DNA of 60,669 nt. Origin: Thermomucor indicae-seudaticae (Eukaryota > Mucoromycota > Mucoromycetes > Mucorales > Lichtheimiaceae). A program made the translations under genes and the position numbers. The notes beneath the pieces were generated by a model. It ran no database searches. It was not told the DNA's origin and saw only the letters and a program-made list of their open reading frames with translations. Each line of letters opens with the position of its first letter. Within the stretch, counting starts at the first letter, position 1. The stretch spans positions 1-60,669 of the forward strand of contig JSYX01000170.1 of the NCBI GenBank assembly GCA_000787465.1, given 5' to 3'. Shown piece after piece: positions 9,785 to 19,156 of this stretch.

Positions 9785-11432
9785 ATGTCGCCAGCTGGTC
9801 CTAACACCTTGAAAACGACTCTGTGCTTTTCGATTACCGACAAGGTTGGCGCCCTTGAAGACTGCCTTGCCGCCATCAAGTCAATGGATATTTCCTTGAC
9901 CCGCATCGAATCGTACGTTTCTCTTTTTGCATGAAACTTGGGGGGCCACTCAACCAATCATATTTGCTACAGGCGCCCAAGCCGTACGGCTGATTGGGAT
10001 TATGACTTCTTTGTTGACTTTGATGCAGTGGATGCGAATCAGGTACAGCAAGTGATTGAAGGGCTCCGTAAGCATACAAAGGACGTGCGAGTGATTGGGT
10101 CGGATGCTCGTACCAAAGGTTAGTCTTTTTTTTCGCACGGTTGACAATAATGGGGATTGACAGACCGTGGGAAAATCAATGCAGATAGCGTGCCATGGTT
10201 CCCTCGGAAAATGACAGACCTCGACACATTTGCAGAAAAGGTCTTGGAAATGGGTGAAGAACTAAGTAAGTAAAACCGTTTTTATTCTTGTATGAAGTAG
10301 TAAAATAAACGACATGAAGGTGCGGACCATCCTGGTGCCAAGGACCCAGTCTACCGTGCCCGACGAGCAGAGATTACAAGAATGGCAAAGAGCTACCGCA
10401 CGGGTCAACCTATTCCGCATATAGACTATACGCCTGAAGAAATCGAGACTTGGGGCAAGGTGTACCGACAGCTGAAGGGACTCTACAAGACCCATGCGTG
10501 TCGGGAACATCAGTACGTCTTCCCCTTGTTGGAACAAAACTGTGGCTACAGCGACAAACAGATCCCGCAGCTTGAGACCGTGTCTCGATTCTTGAAGGAC
10601 TGCACAGGCTTCACCATCCGTCCCGTCATGGGCCTCTTGACCAGCCGCGATTTCCTGAACGCATTTGCTTTCCGCGTCTTTCATTCGACTCAGTACATTC
10701 GACACGCCTCTCAGCCCTATTACACGCCTGAACCAGACGTATGCCATGAATTACTCGGACACGTACCACTGGTAAACGAAAGCCTAAAAAGAAAGCCATG
10801 AATGACCGAGTGACTCACGAGATATGCATATCAGTTTGCAGACCCTGACTTTGCGGACTTTAGTCAAGAAATCGGTCTAGCATCCCTAGGCGCATCGGAC
10901 GAAGACATTGAGAAACTGGCAACCATCTATTGGTTCACGGTCGAATTCGGTCTGTGTCGCCAAGAGGGTGAGCTCAAAGCTTATGGAGCAGGTCTCTTGA
11001 GCTCCTTTGGTGAATTAGAATATGCATTGTCGGACAAGCCTGAACTCAGACCCTTTGATCCATCCAAAACCGCGTTGCAGAAATACCCCATTACTGAATA
11101 TCAACCTGTAAGTAATAAGAGAATGTTGTATGGACCAAGCACTAAATCTTTCTCCCTATCAGGTCTATTTTGTTGCAGACTCCTTCAAGGATGCACAGGA
11201 GAAGGTACGCGACTTTGCTGCAAAGATGAATCGGCCGTTCTCCGTCAGGTACAACGCCTTGACGCAGACAATTGAGGTTCTGGATACAAAGGTAACGTAA
11301 CAATACAAAAGGAAGAGTCACGCCCCTTTGTTGCTTAGCGTGTTTGCTGTACAGGAAAAAGTAGTGCGGTTCGCAAAGAATATACGAGACGACATGAAGA
11401 CATTAACAACTGTATTGGAATCACTGTCTTGA
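9785..11432 (+). CDS. PAH: Phenylalanine-4-hydroxylase (biopterin-dependent)
   Basis: Converts L-phenylalanine to L-tyrosine using tetrahydrobiopterin, iron and O2. Seven exons (9785-9912, 9973-10118, 10164-10265, 10320-10771, 10835-11107, 11163-11291, 11355-11432) give 435 aa, the usual animal-type length. An N-terminal ACT regulatory domain (about residues 8-85) begins [18 protein letters not shown]. The catalytic domain shows [12 protein letters not shown], the 2-His-1-Glu iron site ([16 protein letters not shown] and [11 protein letters not shown]), [19 protein letters not shown] and the C-terminal tetramerisation helix ending TVLESLS. All introns are 45-63 nt with GT-AG ends. Phenylalanine hydroxylase is known from early-diverging fungi such as Mortierella and absent from most Dikarya. 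Tyrosine or tryptophan hydroxylase is a less likely alternative. Confidence 0.93.
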
Positions 11433-11505
11433 TATCAATGAAAAGATCAAATATATGTGTCGTGATAAAGCTACTATGCACAAAACAGAGATTGGAGAAT
11501 CAAGG

Positions 11506-12032
11506 TTACATATTCTCTGCCCAGGAACGTTGCGCTCGGCTGGTGGCGCCGACGGCAGTTGTTGCGGCAAGTGATGATATGGGTCGGGTGTGTGCTGATT
11601 GTGCTGGTGGTGGCGAGTAGCTTGGTGGATGATATGAAGGTGGTGATGATGACAATGGTCCGTTGTAAGCGGATGGGTCAAACCAATTCAATAGCATGCA
11701 GCCAGACGGAGACGCATGAGGTGGTGGATAAGTTGGAGCAACATGGTCCATTTGTCGCTTTCCGTTTCTCTAAGTGTTCGGATCAGGCCAGCAACAGCAG
11801 CCCTTAAAGAAGCATCGAGCGAGAAGCAGCCGCAGAAGATGATGGGCAGCTTATTGACATGATGGTGATGTTGATTAGGTCGAACTGAATGTTGAACCTG
11901 CTCTCGTATACACCTGATGCTGTGATAAGCCATCAAAAATCAGTTCTTCTTTAGAACGAGGCATAAAGGCTTACCGATTCCCATATAATTAACTGCATGA
12001 CGCGAGATCAAGTTAGAGTTGTCGCTTGGCAT
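11506..12032 (-). CDS. Unknown PPxY-rich small protein
   Basis: Proposed three-exon gene (12032-11975, 11919-11859, 11767-11506) for 126 aa. Exon 1 begins MPSDNSNLISRHAVNYMGI and ends at a strong GTAAGC donor; exon 2 (SGVYESRFNIQFDLINITI) has markedly gene-like codon use; exon 3 opens NGKRQMDHV. The C-terminal half is rich in Pro, Ser, Tyr and His and has PPSYHPPSYSPPP, that is two adjacent PPxY motifs that bind WW domains, for example of Nedd4/Rsp5 ligases. No signal peptide or clear membrane segment. The exon 2/3 junction is weak: an acceptor two bases upstream (CTTAG) is equally plausible but out of phase. Function unknown. Confidence 0.45.
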
Positions 12033-12576
12033 GCGGACTGACTTTTTCGTGACAGCCGTCTATGCTTTGTGTCACTTACCATTCCTGGAATAGCGCCACA
12101 ACGCCATTCCGGATGGGTATCACAGGAAGTGAACATGGCACTTCGCAGGCACTTGGATGGATAATAGATGCGGGGTTTCTTGAAAGGCGAATTCCTGGGA
12201 ACATCAGCCTTAATCGACCACGTCAGCCAGACTACGTTTGTCCACGAAAGGTTCAACTGTACCATCTCACTGGAAAAGCATATCCCCGGCATTTGCACAC
12301 AAAAAAAGCAAAACCAAACGCTGTCTGAACATCATCGGTTTTATTTTCCGTTCCCTGTGCCATCTATGACAACAGTCTTTGAAACGATCATAAAGAGGAA
12401 GAAAGCGATCACTTTGGACACGAACAGCAAGGGGATAAAAACCGATTGGCAGAAGAAGGCGATGAATAACTGTGATTTGTATTGTCTCACTTATGCGCCA
12501 GGCAGCAAAACAAAACGGAAAATTCGCCCCGTCTCTCTTTCCTTCTTTTCCCTGCCCTTTCCTACTCGTGTGTGCC
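12033..12576. other. Divergent intergenic region
   Basis: Between the PPxY gene (-) and the cNMP/F-box gene (+). Several overlapping open frames occur on both strands but none has consistent splice support or a recognisable motif. A pyrimidine-rich tract (12530-12565) immediately precedes the start codon at 12577. Confidence 0.4.
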
Positions 12577-15165
12577 ATGGCCCAAGTTCATTCAGTTCCC
12601 GGATGGTCGTCGCCACCAGCAGCGCCCGACGATCTCGCGGTCATCCCGGATCAAGTCCTGGAAACACTCCAGCACAACTCCTTGTTCCAGTGGTTCAAAA
12701 ACCCAAATTTTCTCCGGGAAATCGCCTGTTGTATGACGCTGCGTACGTTTGCTCCAAGAGACGTCATCATCGTCGAGGGCGACCAGGCCAAGGCCATGTT
12801 TTTGCTGCTGCGAGGCTCCGTCGATGTCTGCTCAGCTGACTTTGAGCGTATCTATGCAACGTTGGATCAAGGCGCTTGTTTCGGCGAAATCGGGATCTTG
12901 TTCTCGATGCCCCGCACCGCCACCGTGATCGCTCGCACAAAATGCGTTGTGGCTTCTTTGACGGTGGAGCGCGTGGCTGCCATCCTGCCGAGGTATCCGG
13001 CTGTCGAGCAAATGCTACGGTTTGAGGCTCAGGAGCGATTGGCAAGGCTGCAGAAATGCAAACAAGTGGCCCACAGACGCCCCAGTATCGAATGCCAAGT
13101 CGTATCTGTCAATGGCATGAGCGCACGAGAGCTCTTGAAAAAGGCGAGTTTACTTGTATGATCTCGGTACATCCCCCTTCAACAGAAAATAACGGGCAGT
13201 GCTTTCTGTAGGTTTCATTTTTCCAGGGTTGCCCGGATGATTTCCTGCACATGATCTCTTTAAGCATGGAGCCACGTAGTTATCCACCAAACATAACCAT
13301 TATAGAAAAGGGTGATGTTGGTACAGAAGTCTACTTTATCGTTGAAGGTAACAAAAAAATGGTTCAATGGCCTTGTTGCGTAAAAACAAACTGTATTTAA
13401 TCTTATGTTAGGTGTTGTTGAAATACTGACCGAAAAGACACCTGATGCTGCTGCCGTGGCAAGGTTGGGACACGGCGACGTTTTTGGTGAACTTGCCATT
13501 CTCCTCGACGCGCCCCGCACTGCCTATGCCCAGTCTGTGACGCCACTTGAGCTCTTTGTCCTTAACAGGCATCGCTTTTTCAATGTCTGCCAACGGTATC
13601 CTGAAATTGAGCGTCATTTAAGAGAGGTAGCAGACGCTACCTTACGACAGGTACTCAGGCAACCTCTTAAAAGTGTCCTTTCGCTATCACATTAACTAGA
13701 ACACGCTCAACCACACTTGTTTAGATCGAGACTGCAGCTCACTCTGCTGCAGACGTGGATACAATAACCAGTAAGTGGCCTTTTATAGGTGAAGGCTTTT
13801 CTTTCTGCTTTCTCAGTGACAATGCTTCCAGATAGAGCGAGCTATGCACCAGCCCAGGACCAATACGTTGCTGCTGACAGTATGGCGTCCATCCATCCGA
13901 CGGCAGTCTGCAGTACCACCAGCGACTATGACCCAATGTATCCCTCGAACGTGAGCGCACTCAAAACTAGAGAACCCAAAAGACGTCCCAGTATTGCCGT
14001 CTGGGCAGACGCCGCATTGTCAGCCATTGCAAACCAAAAGGAACCCATATCGTCCGCACGAGCGGCGACAGCATACAAGTCACCACTAGCAAAGACTCTG
14101 CCAGAAGATACGACGCTGTTGTTCGTGCGCAGCAAAGACAGACTCACGTCTCTCGATCCCAGCATCCTTTCCCATATCTTGCGCTATCTCGACTTTTTGA
14201 GCATTATCCAGTTCAGCGCCGTATCCAAACGTTGCCGGCGTCTTCTGATCCAGCGCTGCGAAGGACTGTTCACCAACGTCGACTTGAGCACGTGCAACAA
14301 GCGAATCAATGACGACTCCATGAACGCCATTGCTCCACTCATTGGTCCCTACGTACGATCGTTATCACTGTCCCACTGCTTCCATCTGACAGATACGGGT
14401 ATCGTGACGCTGGCCGAGCACGCCCCGCACTTGGAGGCACTCGACCTCAATTCATGCTGGCAAATGACCAACAAGAGCTTACGTGTCCTGGGGGCGTCAT
14501 GTCCGCACCTGACAAAGCTTGACATTTCAAACTGCCGAAAAGTGAGCGATGCTGGCCTTTGCGATTTTTTGGCAAGAAGCGGCGACGGCTTGACAGATTT
14601 GGCTCTATCCTACTGCAAAAACATTACCGACCGAGGCATGCAAGCCATCGCTGTACACGGCGCAAGCACGCTCACGAGTCTCAATATCCAGCGGTGTACC
14701 AAAATCTCGGATGACGCCTTCATGGCCTGGTCACTGCGAGCCCAGCCCCTGTTGGCGCTGAAAACGCTGACATTGACCGACTGCAGCTTCTTGACAGACA
14801 GGGCCGTCTTGTGCCTCGTCAAGGCCGCGCCTAACCTAGAACATCTTGGGCTTAGCTTTTGCTGCTCTCTGAGTGACTCGGCTGTAGAGATACTGGCAAA
14901 CCTGAAGCATCTGACTTCACTCGACGTCAGCTTTTGCGGCGCTGCGGTGTCGGATGCAAGCATCAAAAAGTTACTTAAAGAAAGAGCTGAGACGCTAACC
15001 GCGTTAAGCATCAGAGGCTGTGTGCGGATCTCGGGTGTAGGTCTGCTTTCGGCCATGGAGCCTGCCAAGTTGTCCTATCTCAATATTAGCCAATGCCCCT
15101 GTATTGGCTCCCGAGTAAAAACATGTCTTTCCACGTCTAATCATGTCGACCAAATCGTTTCTTGA
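12577..15165 (+). CDS. Two cyclic-nucleotide-binding domains fused to F-box and leucine-rich repeats
   Basis: Five exons (12577-13155, 13227-13347, 13412-13650, 13725-13770, 13817-15165) encode 777 aa. Residues ~35-165 form a cNMP-binding fold (VIIVEGDQAKAMFLLLRGSVDV, then CFGEIGILFSMPRTATVIA). A second one spans ~200-310 (IIEKGDVGTEVYFIVEGVVEI, then VFGELAILLDAPRTAYAQS). Both carry the FGE-x-(A/G)-(I)-L-x(5)-R-T-A phosphate-binding cassette. After a linker there is an F-box (about 440-475, LDPSILSHILRYLDFLSIIQF) and then about ten AMN1/FBXL-type LRRs (LTSLNIQRCTKISDDAF and similar) to the C-terminus. The architecture suggests a cyclic-nucleotide-responsive SCF ubiquitin-ligase receptor; that role is inference. 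Cys- and Asp-rich LRR repeats and exon continuity argue against an artificial merge of neighbours. Confidence 0.85.
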
Positions 15166-15315
15166 ACGGAAGGCCGTGCCCACCCTCACTTGTTATTTGT
15201 ATCCTGATGTAATTATTATTTGTCCCCTTGGATTGAGCAGATCATATATATATTGTCAATCAAATGCAAAACAAGTGTAATATATGTACGTATTTACAAT
15301 GCGTATGTGTGTTGT

Positions 15316-16767
15316 TTAGAGGAGTTTGCTCACTCTTTCATAGAAATCAATGTGTTCGTCAATGATACGGTCGATTGTGTCTTCGTTGAGTTTCTCGTCT
15401 TGGATGGTGCGTCTCTGCAAAGTATTAGTTACCAAATCGGAAATTGGGCTTTTAAAACTGTTTGACTTCTACTTACGAAAACATATTGAAGGCTCACGTA
15501 CACCTGTTGATAAAGCAGTTTTGTTTGCTGTGATCGCCTGTCATAGTTTCTCTTTTGCAACTTTTCCCAAGTCATTGACTTGAGTGTGCTCTTGTTCTCT
15601 GCTTCGTACGAATCCAAATCCGTCATGGAACTAGCGGCCCTTCTTATTGTTGGCGGTGGAGGCGGCCTAGCAGCTGCAGTAGTTCTATTGCCCTCAATTG
15701 TTGTTAGCGATCGTTTGAGTGGTGGTGCTACTTCCAACGACTTGACTTTCTGAAAGTGTTTATTTTAGGTAAGCGACCATTAGATCGTGCAGGTTGTTCA
15801 TAGGGTCTGCCTTGCCTTTGCGGGCTGTTCTTTCGGTTTGGGTGACATAGTTCGTTTGTGGCCTGTCGTACTCGGGCCTGGATCATTATCCATGTTTCGA
15901 AGTAAAGTATCCAGGTCATCCTTTTTCCGTCTGGTGGGAACCAATTTAGGCCGTGGTTTAGCATCGTGTTGCTGCCATTTTTTTGAATCGTTTTCGGTTT
16001 TCGGGACATCGGGTATATTTGCTATGAAACTCTTCAGGATTGCTTTTTCTTCGCTGGCAAGGTCTTCATGGTGATGGCGGTTGTTATTACTGAGCAGTAA
16101 ACTAAAAGGGTATGCAGGTAGCGTTTCGAACATTTCTGGGTGGTATTCTACTGGGAATGCGTAAAAGTCCACGGTGTCTCCACCGGATACATTACAGTAA
16201 ACTGCGAAATAGGTTGTCGGGACTATCTATTGGGTTACTATTGTCCACCTTGCATAACAGTGGCAAACAGTCTTACTTACAAGGCTTTATCGTGTTATGG
16301 CATGATTTACACTCGAGCACAAGTGCTTTATGGTCACTTTCATCGGTTTTTGGGGTCTAATCGCGGTGACGAGTGAGCATTTGATAGGAGACGTCTTTCA
16401 CTTTAAAATAAATACTTGATCCCCATATACTAGCGAAAGTAGAACAGTCGAAAGTTTTGACTCTTCCGTGATAGCTCTAAAGAAACGTATACGTTAGGAA
16501 ACAGCCGAGAATCAGTCAGCTGAGAGCAGAAATACTTGCACTCGAAAATCCGCGTCTCCTTGCTGAACACTTTGAGCTGCAAGCAAAGACGTGATATGCC
16601 GTAGCTGGAACGTGACGTCCAACTCACGTACACTGGCCTTAGTTTTGGTCTCCAAATCCTCAATAAGACATAATTCTGTCAAGAAGAATCAATCGTCAAG
16701 ATCCCTCCCTCTCTCACACGCAGGCAGTGGATCGCAGTACCTGGATCTCCCCCTGAGCTTTTGCCAT
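15316..16767 (-). CDS. Sld7-like protein (replication-initiation candidate), tentative
   Basis: Eight exons (16767-16741, 16675-16628, 16576-16536, 16476-16402, 16336-16281, 16201-15816, 15749-15477, 15414-15316) give 334 aa with all phases closing. The N-terminal ~130 residues (YVLLRIWRPKLRPVYLKVFS, LLSLVYGDQVFILN) are unknown to me; they contain ECKSCHNTIKPFYC, a possible zinc-binding C-x2-C...C. The middle is a basic, Pro-rich, disordered linker. The C-terminal ~75 residues (NKSTLKSMTWEKLQKR...TKLLYQ...DRIIDEHIDFY) resemble the helical C-terminal domain of Sld7, the Sld3 partner in origin firing (related to MTBP). Similarity is by pattern only. Intron 6 (15750-15815) is GC-AG. The start ATG is 15 bp from the divergent ATG at 16783. 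Confidence 0.55.
15750..15815 (-). other. GC-AG intron in the Sld7-like gene
   Basis: 66 nt, donor AAG|GCAAGG, acceptor TTTCAG|AAA. It joins KEQPAK to KVKSLEV in phase 0. The upstream frame meets TGA 15 bases into the intron and offers no GT donor before it. AAG|GCAAG is the classic strong GC donor context. Confidence 0.75.
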
Positions 16768-16782
16768 TTGCTATAGACAACC

Positions 16783-17172
16783 ATGAGTTCTTTTTTCTTT
16801 CCTGGTGCTATCTTAAAGGCGCTCTGGTTACCTCTATGTGAGGTAAGTGGGCCAGCGAGTACAGTCATGGCATCGTCAACCGTTAACCAATTCATTCTGC
16901 TGCAGCAAAAAAGACATGATTCCCAATTTTTGCGCATTTTAACCCGCCTCCTGGAAATTCGAGACCCGGCAACGCAAGTGCATCCGCGTATCTGCTGACA
17001 ACCTAGTGGAAGCAACGTCCGCGATTAGCGCGGTCAGGGCCTACTACCGCCAGACAACAGTGCATCCGAATCGTCAATTTCGTCTTTAATCCCAGTGGTG
17101 AAAAGGCCAAATATCCGCTTGGATGACCGTGCTTTACGGGCGTGCCTGAACCCGCCGCTACTTTTCACATGA
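16783..17172 (+). CDS. Unknown 88-aa protein, three exons
   Basis: Exons 16783-16842, 16906-16977 and 17038-17172 join in phase 0 through a GTAAGT donor with a TTCTGCTGCAG acceptor and a 60-nt GT-AG intron. The product begins MSSFFFPGAILKALWLPL, continues DSQFLRILTRLLEIRDPATQ and ends RALRACLNPPLLFT. It is Leu-rich with a hydrophobic N-terminus that could be a weak signal anchor or presequence. I do not recognise it. The ATG lies 15 bp from the divergent ATG of the Sld7-like gene, so the leaders must overlap the other gene's coding region or further upstream exons exist. An extra 3' exon cannot be excluded. Confidence 0.5.
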
Positions 17173-17372
17173 ACGCGTCCGCATCCATGTTCTGGGGACA
17201 CCTCTTCATAATTTATTGTCAGGAGGAGCAGGGACAGGTCAATAATCCTTCAAACCTGCCAAGGACATTATTATCCAGGAAATGCAAGAGGCTTGCTTTG
17301 TACTATGGTAAACAAGGACACCGCGATGCTGCTATTGCAGCAGAAAGCTTCTTTTCCAAAAGGGTGTGTGCT

Positions 17373-19021
17373 TTATTTCGTCTTTTTGTTTTGACTTGTA
17401 TTTGCAGCAGCCTGCAACCTCTCCTGCTCCTGCTTGGGGGCGCTCTTGTTTTTTGACCTTGAATGATAATACTCCAGAAAATCGCGTTTATCGCACATGC
17501 TCAGGCTGGTTTTCCGTAGTCTAGCCATGCTACCCAAACATAACGCAAGCTGGCCTCCTACTACATCGTCGACCCCAGAACCCGCCAGTGACGCTAGCTC
17601 GGATGCTTGTTGAGAAGAACTCATGGATGCGTTGCATGGTACGTCTTCGTCAGCCAACTTTTTTACAGTGAGCGTATTGTAAAACTGTAATAAAACGAAC
17701 TGGTTAGTCTTATTACTTGGGAGTGCAGCTCGTTGTTATTATTATTAACCTGTGAGCACAGTTTTGCAAAGTGCCAAAACTGGTTTCCCACCGTATAAGT
17801 AGGTGGCAGATTGCGATAATCATATCTGCGAGAAGCGAAGTCGGCATGACTGCGCATGGGATCATCCTAGACAAATGCCTTACTTGAAAGCGTATACATG
17901 AAACCGTACGTTGCGATCTGAAGGCCTGTATGCTGTAAAGATGGGCTGAAACTTGAGTAAAGCTCGACCATTGGAGGTGGTTCCCTATAACAACATGCGA
18001 AATTAGCTTAGACACTTTGTATTTATTTGCATTCGTAAACTTGCTTCCGGAAACACTGCGACAGGACCCCAGCCATTCTTCTTTGCTTCTTGTGCCAAAT
18101 CCTTAATGTTGTACAGCTGGCTCTGGTCAATGCCGCTAGGTTCGGTTACAGGTACTCGGGAACAAAGCCTGAGTGTTCTCCAAAAACTGATTCTGCGTAC
18201 GGTAGCAGTAGTAGATGATGCTCCTGGAACGACTTGAGTAAACACAGGACCGTGCCTTTTACTGCAGGTTAACACAATAATACAGAAGATGTCCCCCCAC
18301 GCTGGTACATACGCATAGGCAAGGTAGAGAACGTCGATATACGAAGTCCAGTTCGATACAATAATGTCGCCTGATTGCACACCTCCTCCCTGACTATGAC
18401 GACTCTTTTGGTTACGGCTGGTCCCATTGTATATGAAAGGCGTGAATAACGACGAGCGGCATAGAGTCGAAAACAGAAACCGACGCTTACCCTCGACGCA
18501 GAGAGACCGTTTCGTTCTTGATAAAAAAGAAACCGCTCAAGAGTAGGATTACACGCAACAAAATCACATCCCAGATTCGCGTCCATAACCGCCGAATTGG
18601 CCCCAAAGGCGACTATCCTTGGTATAGCAGGTAAAAAAACTGCTGTCTCTCCTTGATTATACTGGGTGGTTTTACCAGCAGTGTTCCGAATATCGACACC
18701 GTGACAATGTAGATCAAGGCACTGAGACATATGAGGACAAGCTTCACAATACCCTGAACGGGACCCACAATGTAATGAATAACATTGGACAATGTCAAGA
18801 GTAGACTCGATTCCGTTCGTGGAGGCTCATGACGCGAGTTAGCAAAGTTTGTTCCTGAGACTTGGTTTTTGACGTCTTAGTTATTGCTCTCACCACTGGT
18901 GGCAGGAATGGCTGAATGCCGGTTCCAGCATCCTAAAAACCGTTTTAAATAATGTTGCTCATATCACAGAGACTTCCTCCTCAGGCAAATACGCTACTCT
19001 CCAACGCGAATACTTCTCCAT
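17373..19021 (-). CDS. Lysophospholipid acyltransferase, Loa1/Vps66-like
   Basis: PlsC-type acyltransferase of the yeast Loa1/Vps66 group (lysophosphatidic acid acyltransferase at ER/lipid droplets). Eight exons (19021-18998, 18932-18894, 18825-18676, 18612-18491, 18417-18045, 17984-17884, 17825-17750, 17684-17373) give 398 aa in frame. The N-terminus MEKYSRWRDAGTGIQPFLPPVPP is typical; two hydrophobic segments follow (IVKLVLICLSALIYIVTV and VILLRVILLLSGFFFI), then VSLRRG, GDIIVSNWTSYIDVLYL (in the HX4D position, with N-W-T-S-Y-I-D) and the glycerophosphate-binding FPEGTTSNGRALLKF. The last motif is assembled across a GC-AG intron. PTYTVGNQFWHFA follows. The His of HX4D is Asn here, as in Loa1-type members. 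The tail is Lys/Gln-rich. A hydrophobic ~20-residue insert (GDIFCIIVLTC) after YLAYAY is unusual. Confidence 0.85.
17985..18044 (-). other. GC-AG intron inside the FPEG motif codons of the acyltransferase
   Basis: 60 nt, donor GAA|GCAAGT (perfect apart from C), acceptor GTTATAG|GGA, branch-like GCTAAT. It falls between the Glu and Gly codons of the catalytic FPEG motif. Retention would destroy the motif and terminate at a TAA within the intron. Confidence 0.85.
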
Positions 19022-19156
19022 TCACGATCGTCAGATATGCGTAAAACAAGGCACAGCAGGTCGGAACAAGAAACGAATTTTCACATGCTAAAAGGGGTTA
19101 ATATGTGCAAAGGTTCAATAATGATACAACTATATACTACAAGTATGCGAAACTAT

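Noticed and set aside
17034..17265. Long minus-strand open frame with gene-like text (KSSGGFRHARKARSSKRIFG)
   Set aside because: It has no start codon or convincing upstream exon and is the mirror of the plus-strand exon at 17038-17172, which has clean splice sites on both introns.
18237..18325. Possible GT-AG intron in the acyltransferase removing the GDIFCIIVLTC insert
   Set aside because: The GTACCA donor is phase 0, but every nearby AG acceptor is in another phase or yields a stop, so the insert is kept as coding.
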